This document shows, piece after piece, positions 9,750-17,597 of a DNA stretch of 64,000 bases (positions within the stretch are counted from its first letter, which is position 1; every line of letters begins with the position of its first letter). The DNA is taken from NCBI RefSeq assembly GCF_022919575.1, contig NZ_CP095071.1, positions 3,420,001 through 3,484,000 of the forward strand, read 5' to 3'. A program made the translations under genes and the position numbers. This stretch comes from Gracilibacillus salinarum (lineage in GTDB: Bacteria > Bacillota > Bacilli > Bacillales > Amphibacillaceae). The notes under the pieces were generated by a model. The model had not been told where the DNA came from, made no database searches, and saw nothing but the letters and a program-made list of their open reading frames with translations.

Positions 9750-10130
9750 TGTGGAAAAACACAGTTATTCAATGGTTTATCCACATACTTAGGATAAATT
9801 AATAGTATTTTTCAAAAACATGTTAGTTAATATTTTATCACTCCGCTAACCGTCTGTAATACCCCCACTTCAAGATTTGAGAGATAAATAAGAAGATACG
9901 TGGGGGATTACGGACGATAACTTCCTGATAAATTTCGCTAGTAATCAGTAGGGGAAACCCCCCAACTGATTGAAGTCTCACTTTATAAATATGTGAATAA
10001 CTAGCCAATTATCCTGAATATCTGTTAATTTTGTGCATAACTTGTGTTGAATCTACCTAACAGTTTTGGAAATTGTCGATAAAGCTGTGTATAAAGTGTA
10101 AAACTTTCCTTAATTATAATGTTATCAACA
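9750..10130. promoter_or_regulatory. Cluster of DnaA-box-like 9-mers
   Basis: One exact DnaA box (TTATCCACA, 9777-9785) and five sites with one mismatch were found: TGTGGAAAA at 9750, TGTGAATAA at 9992, TGTGCATAA at 10032, TGTGTATAA at 10086 and TTATCAACA at 10122. The stretch is interrupted by a short hairpin repeat (9834-9985). No dnaA or dnaN gene is adjacent, so this is not an ordinary oriC. It may be a regulatory DnaA-box cluster. Confidence 0.5.
9834..9985. repeat. Short hairpin repeat, copy 2 (full length)
   Basis: Full ~150 bp member. Outer TTTATCA/CTGATAA, a first hairpin (TACCCCCACTTC with its arm GTGGGGGATTACGGACG) and a second hairpin (CAGTAGGGG/CCCCCAACTG) are visible, ending in TGAAGTCTCACTTTA. 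Confidence 0.85.
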
Positions 10131-10300
10131 GCATCGAATGAGTATTGTTCAACTGCTAGACTATCAATCTATCCATATACCCATTTATTTCAAAGAATAT
10201 TTGCGTTTTAGTTGTACCTATGCTACTAAAGTTGTGCTATAATGTATTTTAAAAAGTTTGAAAATTTAAAATTTATAGAAAAATAGGGGAGTTGGGAAGC

Positions 10301-11356
10301 ATGAGAAAGAACTTATTATTTTTATTACTAACGGCTTTCTTCAGTGTTCTTGTTTTGGCGGCATGTGGAACAAGTGACGAAGAGACGAGTGGATCTGGTG
10401 GAAGTGAGGACACCGAACAAACAGCTGACGATACAGAAGGTGAAGCAACGGAAGACAAAGTTTATCAAATAGGTGCTACACAAATCGTCGAGCATCCATC
10501 ATTAGATGCAGCATATGAGGGATTCCAGGCAGCAATTGAAGAAGCTGGATTGAATGTTGAATACGACTTCCAATCAGCGCAAGGAGATCAAAATAATACG
10601 GCGACCATTGCTAATAACTTTGTAGCAGATGGGGTAGATCTAATTTTTGCTAATTCGACGCCAAGTGCTCAAAGTGCATTACAAGCAACTAGTGATATTC
10701 CAATTCTTTTTACTTCTGTAACAGATGCCGTTGAAGGCGGACTAGTAGAATCATTGGAGCAACCTGGTGAAAATATTACAGGTGTATTGGATTTACATCC
10801 GGATGCTATAAAAAATACGGTAGATTTTATTGATAAGTACTTTGAAGGTTCTACTGTTGGTTTAATTTATAATGCAGGCGAGGCTAATTCAGTAGCTCAA
10901 ATAGATGCAGTAAATGCAGCGGTGGAAGGTACTTCATTAACTACTGCTGAAGCAACTGTTTCAAATTCATCTGAAGTGCAGCAAGCTACGACTTCATTAG
11001 TAGGAAATGCTGATGTTTTCTATATTATCACTGATAATACGGTGGTATCTGCTCTTGAAACAGTAGTAAATGTAGCAGAAGAACAAAGCATTCCATTATT
11101 AGTCGGAGAACCAGATTCCGTGAAACGTGGTGGCTTTGCAACATACGGTATAGATTATTACACGATCGGTTATCGTACCGGAGAAATGGCAGCAGAGATC
11201 TTAACAGGTGAAAAAACAACAGCAGATATACCTGTTGAAATACCCCCTAGTATGCAGCTTTTTATTAATAAAGAAGCAGCAGAAGCACAAGGTGTGGAAT
11301 GGAATAGTGATTGGGATGCAGATGCAGAATTGTTAGAAACAGAAGAAGCAGAATAA
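10301..11356 (+). CDS. ABC transporter substrate-binding lipoprotein (TrpX-like family)
   Basis: A 351-residue exported lipoprotein. The signal peptide (MRKNLLFLLLTAFFSVLVLA) ends in the lipobox LAAC, followed by an acidic Ser/Gly/Glu linker, then a periplasmic-binding domain of the ABC_sub_bind family (VYQIGATQIVEHPSLDAAYE). In streptococci this family includes TrpX, a tryptophan-binding protein. The ATG at 10301 has GGGGAG about 9 bases upstream; a TTG at 10292 is a poorer start. It forms a cluster with the permease and ATPase downstream, separated from them by an internal hairpin. The ligand may be an aromatic amino acid; this is inferred. Confidence 0.9.
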   Translation: MRKNLLFLLLTAFFSVLVLAACGTSDEETSGSGGSEDTEQTADDTEGEATEDKVYQIGATQIVEHPSLDAAYEGFQAAIEEAGLNVEYDFQSAQGDQNNTATIANNFVADGVDLIFANSTPSAQSALQATSDIPILFTSVTDAVEGGLVESLEQPGENITGVLDLHPDAIKNTVDFIDKYFEGSTVGLIYNAGEANSVAQIDAVNAAVEGTSLTTAEATVSNSSEVQQATTSLVGNADVFYIITDNTVVSALETVVNVAEEQSIPLLVGEPDSVKRGGFATYGIDYYTIGYRTGEMAAEILTGEKTTADIPVEIPPSMQLFINKEAAEAQGVEWNSDWDADAELLETEEAE

Positions 11357-11363
11357 TTTGGAA

Positions 11364-11406
11364 GAAAACCTCGACATACATGCAAGAAAAAGTGGTCGGG
11401 GTTTTC
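11364..11406 (+). terminator. Intra-operon hairpin, possible attenuator
   Basis: GAAAACCTCGAC pairs with GTCGGGGTTTTC across a 19-base loop. The right arm itself carries a TTTT tract. It lies between the binding-protein gene and the permease gene and probably allows partial read-through, so that the binding protein is made in excess. Confidence 0.6.
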
Positions 11407-11444
11407 TATCCAATGATTTTTGAAGGACAGAAAGGGAGAGTTTG

Positions 11445-12434
11445 ATGTTAATTTCCATGTTCAGCGCAATAGAATCAGGCATAATTTATGCGCTGATGGC
11501 TCTAGGTGTTTATCTTTCATTTCGTATTTTAGATTTCCCGGATTTAACGGTAGACGGCAGTTTTGTAACAGGAGGAGCAGTTGCGGCGATATCGATTGTG
11601 AATGGAGTACCTCCAGTAATCGCGACTTTTTACGCAGTCTTAGCAGGCTTTGCAGCAGGAGCTGTTACAGGAATTTTGAATACGAAAGGAAAGATTAATC
11701 CTTTATTATCCGGTATATTAATGATGATTGCACTCTATTCTATTAATCTGCGAATCATGGGTAAGCCAAATGTCGCGTTGTTGAATGAACCGACTATATT
11801 TAATCAAATAGAAGGTTTCTGGGGAAGTTTAGGAATTGACCAGGCATTGAATGGACTATTAACTTCAATGGGAGCGGAGAGAGTTCCCGGCACTTGGGCA
11901 GTTCTAATATTAATGATTTTTATCACCATTGTGATTAAAGTCCTGACAGATTATTTCTTGAAAACAGACGTGGGTCTAGCGTTAAGAGCTACTGGTGATA
12001 ACGAAAAAATGATTCGTAGTTTCTCAGCGAATACAGATAACTTGACCATCGTTGGTTTAGGAATTTCGAATGCTTTAGTTGCCCTAGCAGGCGCAATTAT
12101 TGCTCAATATGGCGGATTCTCTGATGTGAGCATGGGAATCGGAATGATAGTAATAGGTCTAGCCTCTGTAATTATTGGGGAAGCATTAATTGGAACAAAG
12201 ACGATTGCAAGAACTACTTTAGCTGTTATTTGTGGTGCAATTGTTTATCGGATCGTATTGACATTAGCATTAAAAGTAGAATTTCTGGAAACAGGTGACA
12301 CGAAATTAATAACAGCAGTCATAGTTATCGCCGCCCTCATCGCACCTAAAATTATCGCGTCCCAAAAAGAAGCAAGCCGGAAGAGACGAAAAAGGGCACT
12401 GTTAGCCAGTGGAGAGGGGGCTAATAATGCTTAG
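11445..12434 (+). CDS. ABC transporter permease (LivH-like, TrpY-like)
   Basis: A 329-residue, multi-pass inner-membrane permease of the BPD_transp_2/LivH class. It begins MLISMFSAIESGIIYALMAL and has about eight or nine hydrophobic segments. The segment ALRATGDNEKMIRSF, the likely coupling helix facing the ATPase, is followed by GISNALVALAGAI. GGGAG precedes the ATG. The C-terminus is basic (EASRKRRKRALL) and overlaps the ATPase start by 8 bp, indicating tight translational coupling. Confidence 0.9.
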   Translation: MLISMFSAIESGIIYALMALGVYLSFRILDFPDLTVDGSFVTGGAVAAISIVNGVPPVIATFYAVLAGFAAGAVTGILNTKGKINPLLSGILMMIALYSINLRIMGKPNVALLNEPTIFNQIEGFWGSLGIDQALNGLLTSMGAERVPGTWAVLILMIFITIVIKVLTDYFLKTDVGLALRATGDNEKMIRSFSANTDNLTIVGLGISNALVALAGAIIAQYGGFSDVSMGIGMIVIGLASVIIGEALIGTKTIARTTLAVICGAIVYRIVLTLALKVEFLETGDTKLITAVIVIAALIAPKIIASQKEASRKRRKRALLASGEGANNA

Positions 12435-13221
12435 TATGAAGGACGTTGCGATTACATTTAATGAAGGTACGCTGGATGAGAAGAAAGCTTTACAAGGTAT
12501 ACAATTAAATATGAAAAAAGGTGATTTCGTTACTGTGATTGGCAGTAATGGTGCTGGTAAATCAACGTTAATGAATATGATCTCTGGTTCATTAAAACCG
12601 GATATTGGTACTGTGACGATTGATGACAAAAATGTCACGATGTTACCAGAGTATAAACGGTCTCAATTTATCGGGCGTGTGTTTCAAGATCCGATGGCCG
12701 GGACCGCTCCAACGATGACAATTGAAGAGAACTTAGCAATGGCTTACGCGAGAAACAAAAAACGAACATTGAAAATCGGAGTAAGTAAAAAGCGGAAATC
12801 GTTGTTTAAAGAGCATTTAGAAACGCTCCATTTAGGGTTGGAAAATCGTTTGAACGCTAAAGTCGGACTTTTATCTGGTGGGGAACGTCAAGCTTTATCC
12901 CTGCTGATGGCAACTTTTACGGAGCCGAATATATTATTATTAGATGAGCATACTGCAGCATTGGATCCATCTCGAGCGGAATTAATCACGAATTTAACTG
13001 GAGAGGTCGTCGAACAGTTCGGATTAACAACCCTGATGGTAACACATAATATGCAACAAGCTTTAGATTTGGGTAATCGATTGATTATGATGGATAAAGG
13101 TCAAATCATATTAGAAGTTTCGGGAGAAGAGAAACAGGAGCTGACGATTGAGAAGTTATTACATGAATTCCAACGAATCCGTGGGAAACAGCTGGATAAT
13201 GACCGTGCAATTTTAGGATAA
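12427..13221 (+). CDS. ABC transporter ATP-binding protein (TrpZ-like)
   Basis: A 264-residue nucleotide-binding subunit of the importer. Walker A GSNGAGKSTL, Q-loop region GRVFQDPMAG, signature LSGGERQALSL, Walker B ILLLDEHTAALD and switch histidine in MVTHNMQQ are all present. I chose the ATG at 12427, preceded by GAGAGGGG at a 7-base spacing, over the GTG at 12409. The gene overlaps the end of the permease gene. Confidence 0.93.
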   Translation: MLSMKDVAITFNEGTLDEKKALQGIQLNMKKGDFVTVIGSNGAGKSTLMNMISGSLKPDIGTVTIDDKNVTMLPEYKRSQFIGRVFQDPMAGTAPTMTIEENLAMAYARNKKRTLKIGVSKKRKSLFKEHLETLHLGLENRLNAKVGLLSGGERQALSLLMATFTEPNILLLDEHTAALDPSRAELITNLTGEVVEQFGLTTLMVTHNMQQALDLGNRLIMMDKGQIILEVSGEEKQELTIEKLLHEFQRIRGKQLDNDRAILG

Positions 13222-13229
13222 TGCTTTCG

Positions 13230-13258
13230 GACAGTTACTTAGTACGGTAGCTGTCTTT
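13230..13258 (+). terminator. Probable terminator of the ABC importer operon
   Basis: GACAG/CTGTC arms, with an additional TAC/GTA inside, are followed by TTTT. Confidence 0.5.
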
Positions 13259-13327
13259 TCCACTATATAGAATAGCAGATTATCAAAAATAGTTTAGAAA
13301 GATAAAATAGGAAAGAAGGGATTAAAG

Positions 13328-14515
13328 ATGAAATATGGGTTTTCAGATCGAGTTAAGCATTTAAAGTCGTCGGCAGTTCGGGATATTCTGAAAATTATTA
13401 ATCAAGGTAATATTATTTCATTCGCTGGGGGACTGCCTGAGGAGAAACTATTTCCAGTCGAGGCGGTGGATCAGGCTTTTCATAAAGCTATCACAACTAA
13501 CAAAAAGGCACTGCAATATGGTGAAACAGAAGGTGTGTCAGAGCTTCGAGTATTGTTATCTGAAAGAATGAAACAAAAAGGATTACACCGATCTCCTGAC
13601 AATATATTGGTTACATCAGGTAGTCAGCAGGCCATCGATCTCTTTTCGCGTGTAATGTTTAATGAAGGTGATGTTATCTTAACAGAAAACCCTACCTATT
13701 TAGCAGCATTACAAGTGTTTGAATCATATGAAACAAAAGTGGTAGCAGTGGAGTCGGATGATGACGGAATGATGCTTGCCGATTTAGAAGAAAAGATTAT
13801 CAAGCATAAACCCAAATGTATTTATGTAGTTCCGACTTATTCAAACCCTACAGGAAAAGTATGGTCGTTAGAAAGACGCAAGAAATTATTAGAATTAGCC
13901 AATCAATATCATGTGGTGATTTTTGAAGATGATCCATACGGAGAGCTGAAGTTCGATGAACAAGAAGCACCGCCATCAATTGCATCATTAGATGACAATG
14001 GGCTTGTTCTATATACGAGCACTTTTTCAAAAACGGTTGTCCCTGCAGTGAGAATTGGCTGGATTGTTGGGCCACATCAAATTATTCGAATCATGGCACA
14101 AGCCAAGCAGGCAACCGATTTGCATACCAATTCAATTGGCCAACATGCTTTGGTTCATTTGTTAAACGATTTTGATATCGATGGCCATATTCAGACGATT
14201 AGAAAAACATATTATGAACGAATGCTCGTTATGAAGCGCTTATTAGATTCTGTTGAACTGGATGGTCTGGAATATATCGTACCAAAAGGCGGTATGTTCT
14301 TCTGGGTTAAATTGCCATCACATATCAACACGACTACATTGTTAAACGAAGCAGTAGCAGCAGGAGTAGCCTTCGTTCCAGGTGCACCTTTTTACGTGTC
14401 CGATCCTGAAGAAAACACATTCCGATTAAACTTTACCAATTCAGAGCCGGCCTTGATTGAAGAAGGAATGAAACGGTTGGTAAACGTTTTGGAGTCTGCA
14501 ACTGTGAGTGTATAA
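13328..14515 (+). CDS. PLP-dependent class I/II aminotransferase
   Basis: A 395-residue, fold-type I aminotransferase of the 2-aminoadipate/aromatic aminotransferase (LysN/PatA-like) group. ISFAGGLPEEKLFP marks the N-terminal substrate-binding loop, VVPTYSNPTGKVW the conserved Asn-Pro region, and STFSKTVVPAVRIGW carries the PLP lysine (about residue 238). A terminal Arg (NTFRLNFTN) would bind the substrate carboxylate. The gene follows a TrpXYZ-like importer, which suggests, but does not prove, an aromatic or branched amino acid substrate. It carries its own ribosome binding site and terminator. Confidence 0.88.
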   Translation: MKYGFSDRVKHLKSSAVRDILKIINQGNIISFAGGLPEEKLFPVEAVDQAFHKAITTNKKALQYGETEGVSELRVLLSERMKQKGLHRSPDNILVTSGSQQAIDLFSRVMFNEGDVILTENPTYLAALQVFESYETKVVAVESDDDGMMLADLEEKIIKHKPKCIYVVPTYSNPTGKVWSLERRKKLLELANQYHVVIFEDDPYGELKFDEQEAPPSIASLDDNGLVLYTSTFSKTVVPAVRIGWIVGPHQIIRIMAQAKQATDLHTNSIGQHALVHLLNDFDIDGHIQTIRKTYYERMLVMKRLLDSVELDGLEYIVPKGGMFFWVKLPSHINTTTLLNEAVAAGVAFVPGAPFYVSDPEENTFRLNFTNSEPALIEEGMKRLVNVLESATVSV

Positions 14516-14569
14516 TGAGTGCTGATAATGGTCATTTTGGCCATATTAACGATAAGTTGATAAAGGTTA

Positions 14570-14602
14570 AAAAGAGCTGGGTGATGTAAACCCAGCTCTT
14601 TT
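14570..14602 (+). terminator. Terminator of the aminotransferase gene
   Basis: A perfect 13-bp stem, AAAAGAGCTGGGT and its complement, ending in TTTT. Confidence 0.85.
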
Positions 14603-14710
14603 AATGAGGTAAGATTGTATGAAATTTTTAGTTTTCCTCGCGTTTTCTAACATGAACAGCCAAGTCCACGCGGGCCTGCATGCATCGCCCTAAGATAAAG
14701 AAGATGGATT

Positions 14711-14833
14711 TAAGTTCCTATAATATGGATTATGTAAAGTGGAGCTGTCTCACTTTTGTGGCTATTTTGATAGTTATTATATGGATAGCAAAGCTCCAGA
14801 AATAGGCTCCGCGTCCTGTGGGCACGGCTTCAG
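14711..14833. repeat. Long inverted-repeat element, copy C, first segment
   Basis: The terminus TTCCTATAATATGGATTATG opens this copy, and the segment runs to GGGCACGGCTTCAG, where the group II intron begins. The sequence is the reverse complement of the right end of the copies at 33151 and 50929. Confidence 0.85.
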
Positions 14834-15350
14834 GTGCGACCGAGCGTAGGTCGCAACATATAGCGGGTGGGATTCCCGTCAAGTAAGAACTAACCATTCA
14901 CTTGTAACGAGTCTTGGAGGGTTATGTGGCAACACATGCCTTTAAGCGTAGACAGTGAGGTAACGGGCCGAAAACCATAGTGTTGAAGGGATAGAGCTTC
15001 GAAATGTGCCCAAAATCGAGAAGGTCGATGTGTTCTGAAGCACAGAAGACAACATTATCATTCACGTTAGAGGTGAGAGGATGATAACTTCTCCGGAGTC
15101 GGTGACCTTGGCACGTTACACATGGATATGTTGCGGCAACTCGGGAGATCCTTTAGGTCTCTCTGAACGGAAATACTTCAGAAGAGTAATGGCGAACAAG
15201 CGATAATAAAGTGAGGGCTGTCAAATGCTTAAGGGAAGTCGGATAACGGTATAGTACCAATGAAATCGGGTAATGCCGATGGAGGGAAGCCCGTTACCTG
15301 TCATCAACCTTGCGAGGGAAACATGATCCATACACAGAGGTGGAATTATT

Positions 15351-16679
15351 ATGGAAACGAAACTTAATAGGATAACAGAATCAGCGAAAAAGGATAAGAA
15401 CTTTGCATTCACATCCTTAGTACATCTGCTTAATGAGAACAATCTCAAACAATGTCACGATCAATTACCCAAGGACAAAGCAGTAGGTGTGAGAGAAGTG
15501 ACAAAGGGCGATTATGAAAGACAATTGGATCGTAATATTGAAAACTTAGTGGATCGCTTAAAGAAAATGGCTTATCGACCAGTACCAGTTAAACGCACGT
15601 ATATTGATAAGCCAGGTTCGAAGAAGAAAAGACCTTTAGGTATTCCAGACCACGAGGACAAGATCGTTCAAAAGGGAATCACTAGAATACTAAACGCTAT
15701 CTATGAGAATGACTTTCTGGATTGTTCTTTTGGCTTTCGCCCGCAGAGAAACTGTCATGATGCATTAAAGGTACTTAATGTATATATCGAGAAGCGCAAG
15801 ACCAATTATATAGTAGATGCAGATATTAAGGGATTCTTTGATAATGTAAGTCATGATTGGATGATGAAATTCCTTCAACATCGTATTCAAGACCCGAAAC
15901 TTCTACAAATTATAGCTCGATTCCTAAAAGGCGGCTATATGGAGGAAGGGAAATACTTTGATGCGGAAAAAGGAACACCACAAGGTGGCGTCATCTCTCC
16001 GATATTAGCGAACGTATACTTACATTACGTCCTTGATCTTTGGTTTGAAAAGACCGTCAAGAAGCAATGTAGAGGACAAGCCTATATGGTGAGGTTTGCG
16101 GATGACTTTGTTTGTTGCTTTCAATACAGAGAAGATGCCGAACGATTTTATGGAGCGCTCCTTCATCGATTGCATAAATTTGACTTAGAAGTAGCAGAGG
16201 AGAAAACGAAGATTATTTCGTTTGGACCCTATGCGATGAGAGATGCGAAGCGTAAAGGCAAGAAAAAGCCGTCCACGTTCGATTTTCTTGGTTTTACCCA
16301 TTACTGCGGAAAGAGCAAGAAAGGCAACTTTCGCGTAAAGAGGAAAACTAGTAACAAGAAGGTGCGATCCAAGCTGAAGAAACAAAAAGCTTGGCTGAAA
16401 GCACATCGAACGATGGACATCAAAGACATCATGTATAAAATGTACCAATCACTAGTAGGGTATTACAATTATTATTGTATCACGGATAATTATCACACTG
16501 TGGAACAATTTCTATATAAAGTGGAACAACTGATATACAAATGGATGAATCGCAGAAGTCAGCGAAAATCCTTCAGTTGGGATAAATTTCAACTATTTCT
16601 ACAGAAGTACCCATTGCCGCTACCCACCATCAAGGTCAGTATCTATGACTTACGATCCCATATCAAGTATATTCTGTGA
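15351..16679 (+). CDS. ltrA: Group II intron reverse transcriptase/maturase
   Basis: A 442-residue intron-encoded protein that assists splicing and mobility. RT motifs in order: KKRPLGIPDHEDKIVQ, SFGFRPQRNCHDAL, TPQGGVISPILANVYLH and the catalytic VRFADDFVC, followed by EEKTKIISFGP and the maturase (domain X) region around KIDI-like MYKMYQSLVGYYNYY. No HNH endonuclease domain follows, so mobility would be endonuclease-independent. FADD and the protein length fit class D/E-like bacterial introns better than class C, but the class is uncertain. GAGGTGG precedes the ATG. It lies in intron domain IV. Confidence 0.95.
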   Translation: METKLNRITESAKKDKNFAFTSLVHLLNENNLKQCHDQLPKDKAVGVREVTKGDYERQLDRNIENLVDRLKKMAYRPVPVKRTYIDKPGSKKKRPLGIPDHEDKIVQKGITRILNAIYENDFLDCSFGFRPQRNCHDALKVLNVYIEKRKTNYIVDADIKGFFDNVSHDWMMKFLQHRIQDPKLLQIIARFLKGGYMEEGKYFDAEKGTPQGGVISPILANVYLHYVLDLWFEKTVKKQCRGQAYMVRFADDFVCCFQYREDAERFYGALLHRLHKFDLEVAEEKTKIISFGPYAMRDAKRKGKKKPSTFDFLGFTHYCGKSKKGNFRVKRKTSNKKVRSKLKKQKAWLKAHRTMDIKDIMYKMYQSLVGYYNYYCITDNYHTVEQFLYKVEQLIYKWMNRRSQRKSFSWDKFQLFLQKYPLPLPTIKVSIYDLRSHIKYIL

Positions 16680-16692
16680 AAGATGATAGGAG

Positions 16693-16725
16693 GAGCCGTG
16701 TGCGTAAATAGCGCTCGCACGGTTC
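16693..16725 (+). ncRNA. Group II intron domain V (catalytic hairpin)
   Basis: GAGCCGTGTGCG, a short loop, and CGCACGGTTC form the canonical domain V hairpin with the AGC catalytic triad near its base. Domain VI and the 3' splice site follow within about 50 bases. Confidence 0.93.
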
Positions 16726-16777
16726 TGTGAGGAGGGAGGAATACTCTAGCAAAGAAGGGTATTCCCGCTTACTCGAC

Positions 16778-17068
16778 CTAGGCTACTACTTGCATTACTT
16801 CTTTGCTGCCTTGTGCCGAGAAAGCTTACTTCGAAACGACCCTAGCAGACACAGGCACAGACAAAGTGGATCTTCAGCTCGCGCTGATTCCACGGGAGTC
16901 TCCGCCTATTTCTTACGCTTAAGGGAAGTTCTACAACATTTGAAACAGCTAAAAGCAGTGGTTCTAGGCATTATGTTATTCAAAAGCTGATATTTATGGT
17001 GCATTCAATATGCTAGCAATTCCAAAAATTGTAGAGCCCCATACTAGCGTAGGCCAACCACGTAGACT
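16778..17068. repeat. Long inverted-repeat element, copy C, middle segment
   Basis: Continues from CTAGGCTACTAC after the intron through the element centre (AAGCAGTGGTTCTAGG) to CGTAGACT, where the IS110-family element interrupts it. Alignment by eye with the inverted copies at 33151 and 50929 is continuous. Confidence 0.85.
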
Positions 17069-17226
17069 GATATGAACGAAACTGTCAAGGCCCTCTCGCA
17101 AACAATGGAAAGTTTCTAATTTTGGGCAACCTTAAGCTAAGAGTCTATGTTGGCTCTTTTTTTAAATACTATTCAATAAGCAGAGATATGCAAAATATCT
17201 CCTTCTTCTTAGCTTACCAACTTCTC

Positions 17227-17283
17227 CTCTCCTATCAAAAGGATTGTCAAGTGTTCTCCTTGACGATCCTTTTGATAGGAGAG
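17227..17283 (-). repeat. Long hairpin in the non-coding IS end
   Basis: CTCTCCTATCAAAAGGAT and its reverse complement form an 18-bp perfect outer stem, extended inside by GTCAAG/CTTGAC with one bulge. It lies between the candidate bridge RNA and the IS end. Confidence 0.75.
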
Positions 17284-17359
17284 ACACTTATGCAAAGCTA
17301 AGAAATAATGGGATTCACCCTTCCTTTTCAGTTATAAAGGAGGTGAACACACGGCATGA

Positions 17360-17597
17360 AGGCAAAAATTCTCTGCTCCGATTGGCATACTGATATCCGT
17401 GGGTTCTCACATTTTATCTTTCCGTTTCAGGATCTGTCACGAACTCCTGGCGTGCGTTCACTATTAAAACATAGCTAGCACAAGTCTACGTCGTGCGTTA
17501 TCCTTTACGGTTTTTATCTTTGCCTTCAAGCCCTATATTCATTTCCTTTTATTACAGATCACTTCTTCCTTTTATTCGCGCATGCCTACTTTAATGA
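17360..17597 (-). ncRNA. Candidate bridge RNA of the IS1111-type element (ends approximate)
   Basis: It lies immediately 3' of the transposase gene, where IS1111-group elements carry their bridge RNA. The RNA-sense strand holds ACGTAGACT (17491-17483), an exact match to the 9 target bases beside the insertion (17060-17068), within a small GCAC/GTGC stem-loop. Further 3' it holds ATATCAGT (17396-17389), which equals the junction formed when the IS ends join through ACT/AGT. The order target loop then donor loop agrees with known bridge RNAs. Exact ends are not determined. Confidence 0.55.

Larger units (their letters stand above)
14834..16777 (+). mobile_element. Group II intron inserted in a dispersed repeat
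   Basis: Boundaries are read from an uninterrupted copy: CGGCTTCAG joined to CTAGGCTAC at 33625-33645 (inverted). The intron starts GTGCGACC and ends ACTCGAC (AY rule). EBS1 CTGAAGC (15035-15041) is fully complementary to IBS1 GCTTCAG (14827-14833). EBS2 GTGCCCA (15006-15012) is fully complementary to IBS2 TGGGCAC (14819-14825). Domain V is at 16693-16725. It encodes one reverse transcriptase-maturase. Total length is 1944 bp; it looks intact. Confidence 0.93.

Noticed and set aside
9750..10130. Chromosomal or plasmid replication origin
   Set aside because: No dnaA, dnaN, rep or par gene is near and no clear unwinding element was identified; a titration-type cluster is the milder reading.
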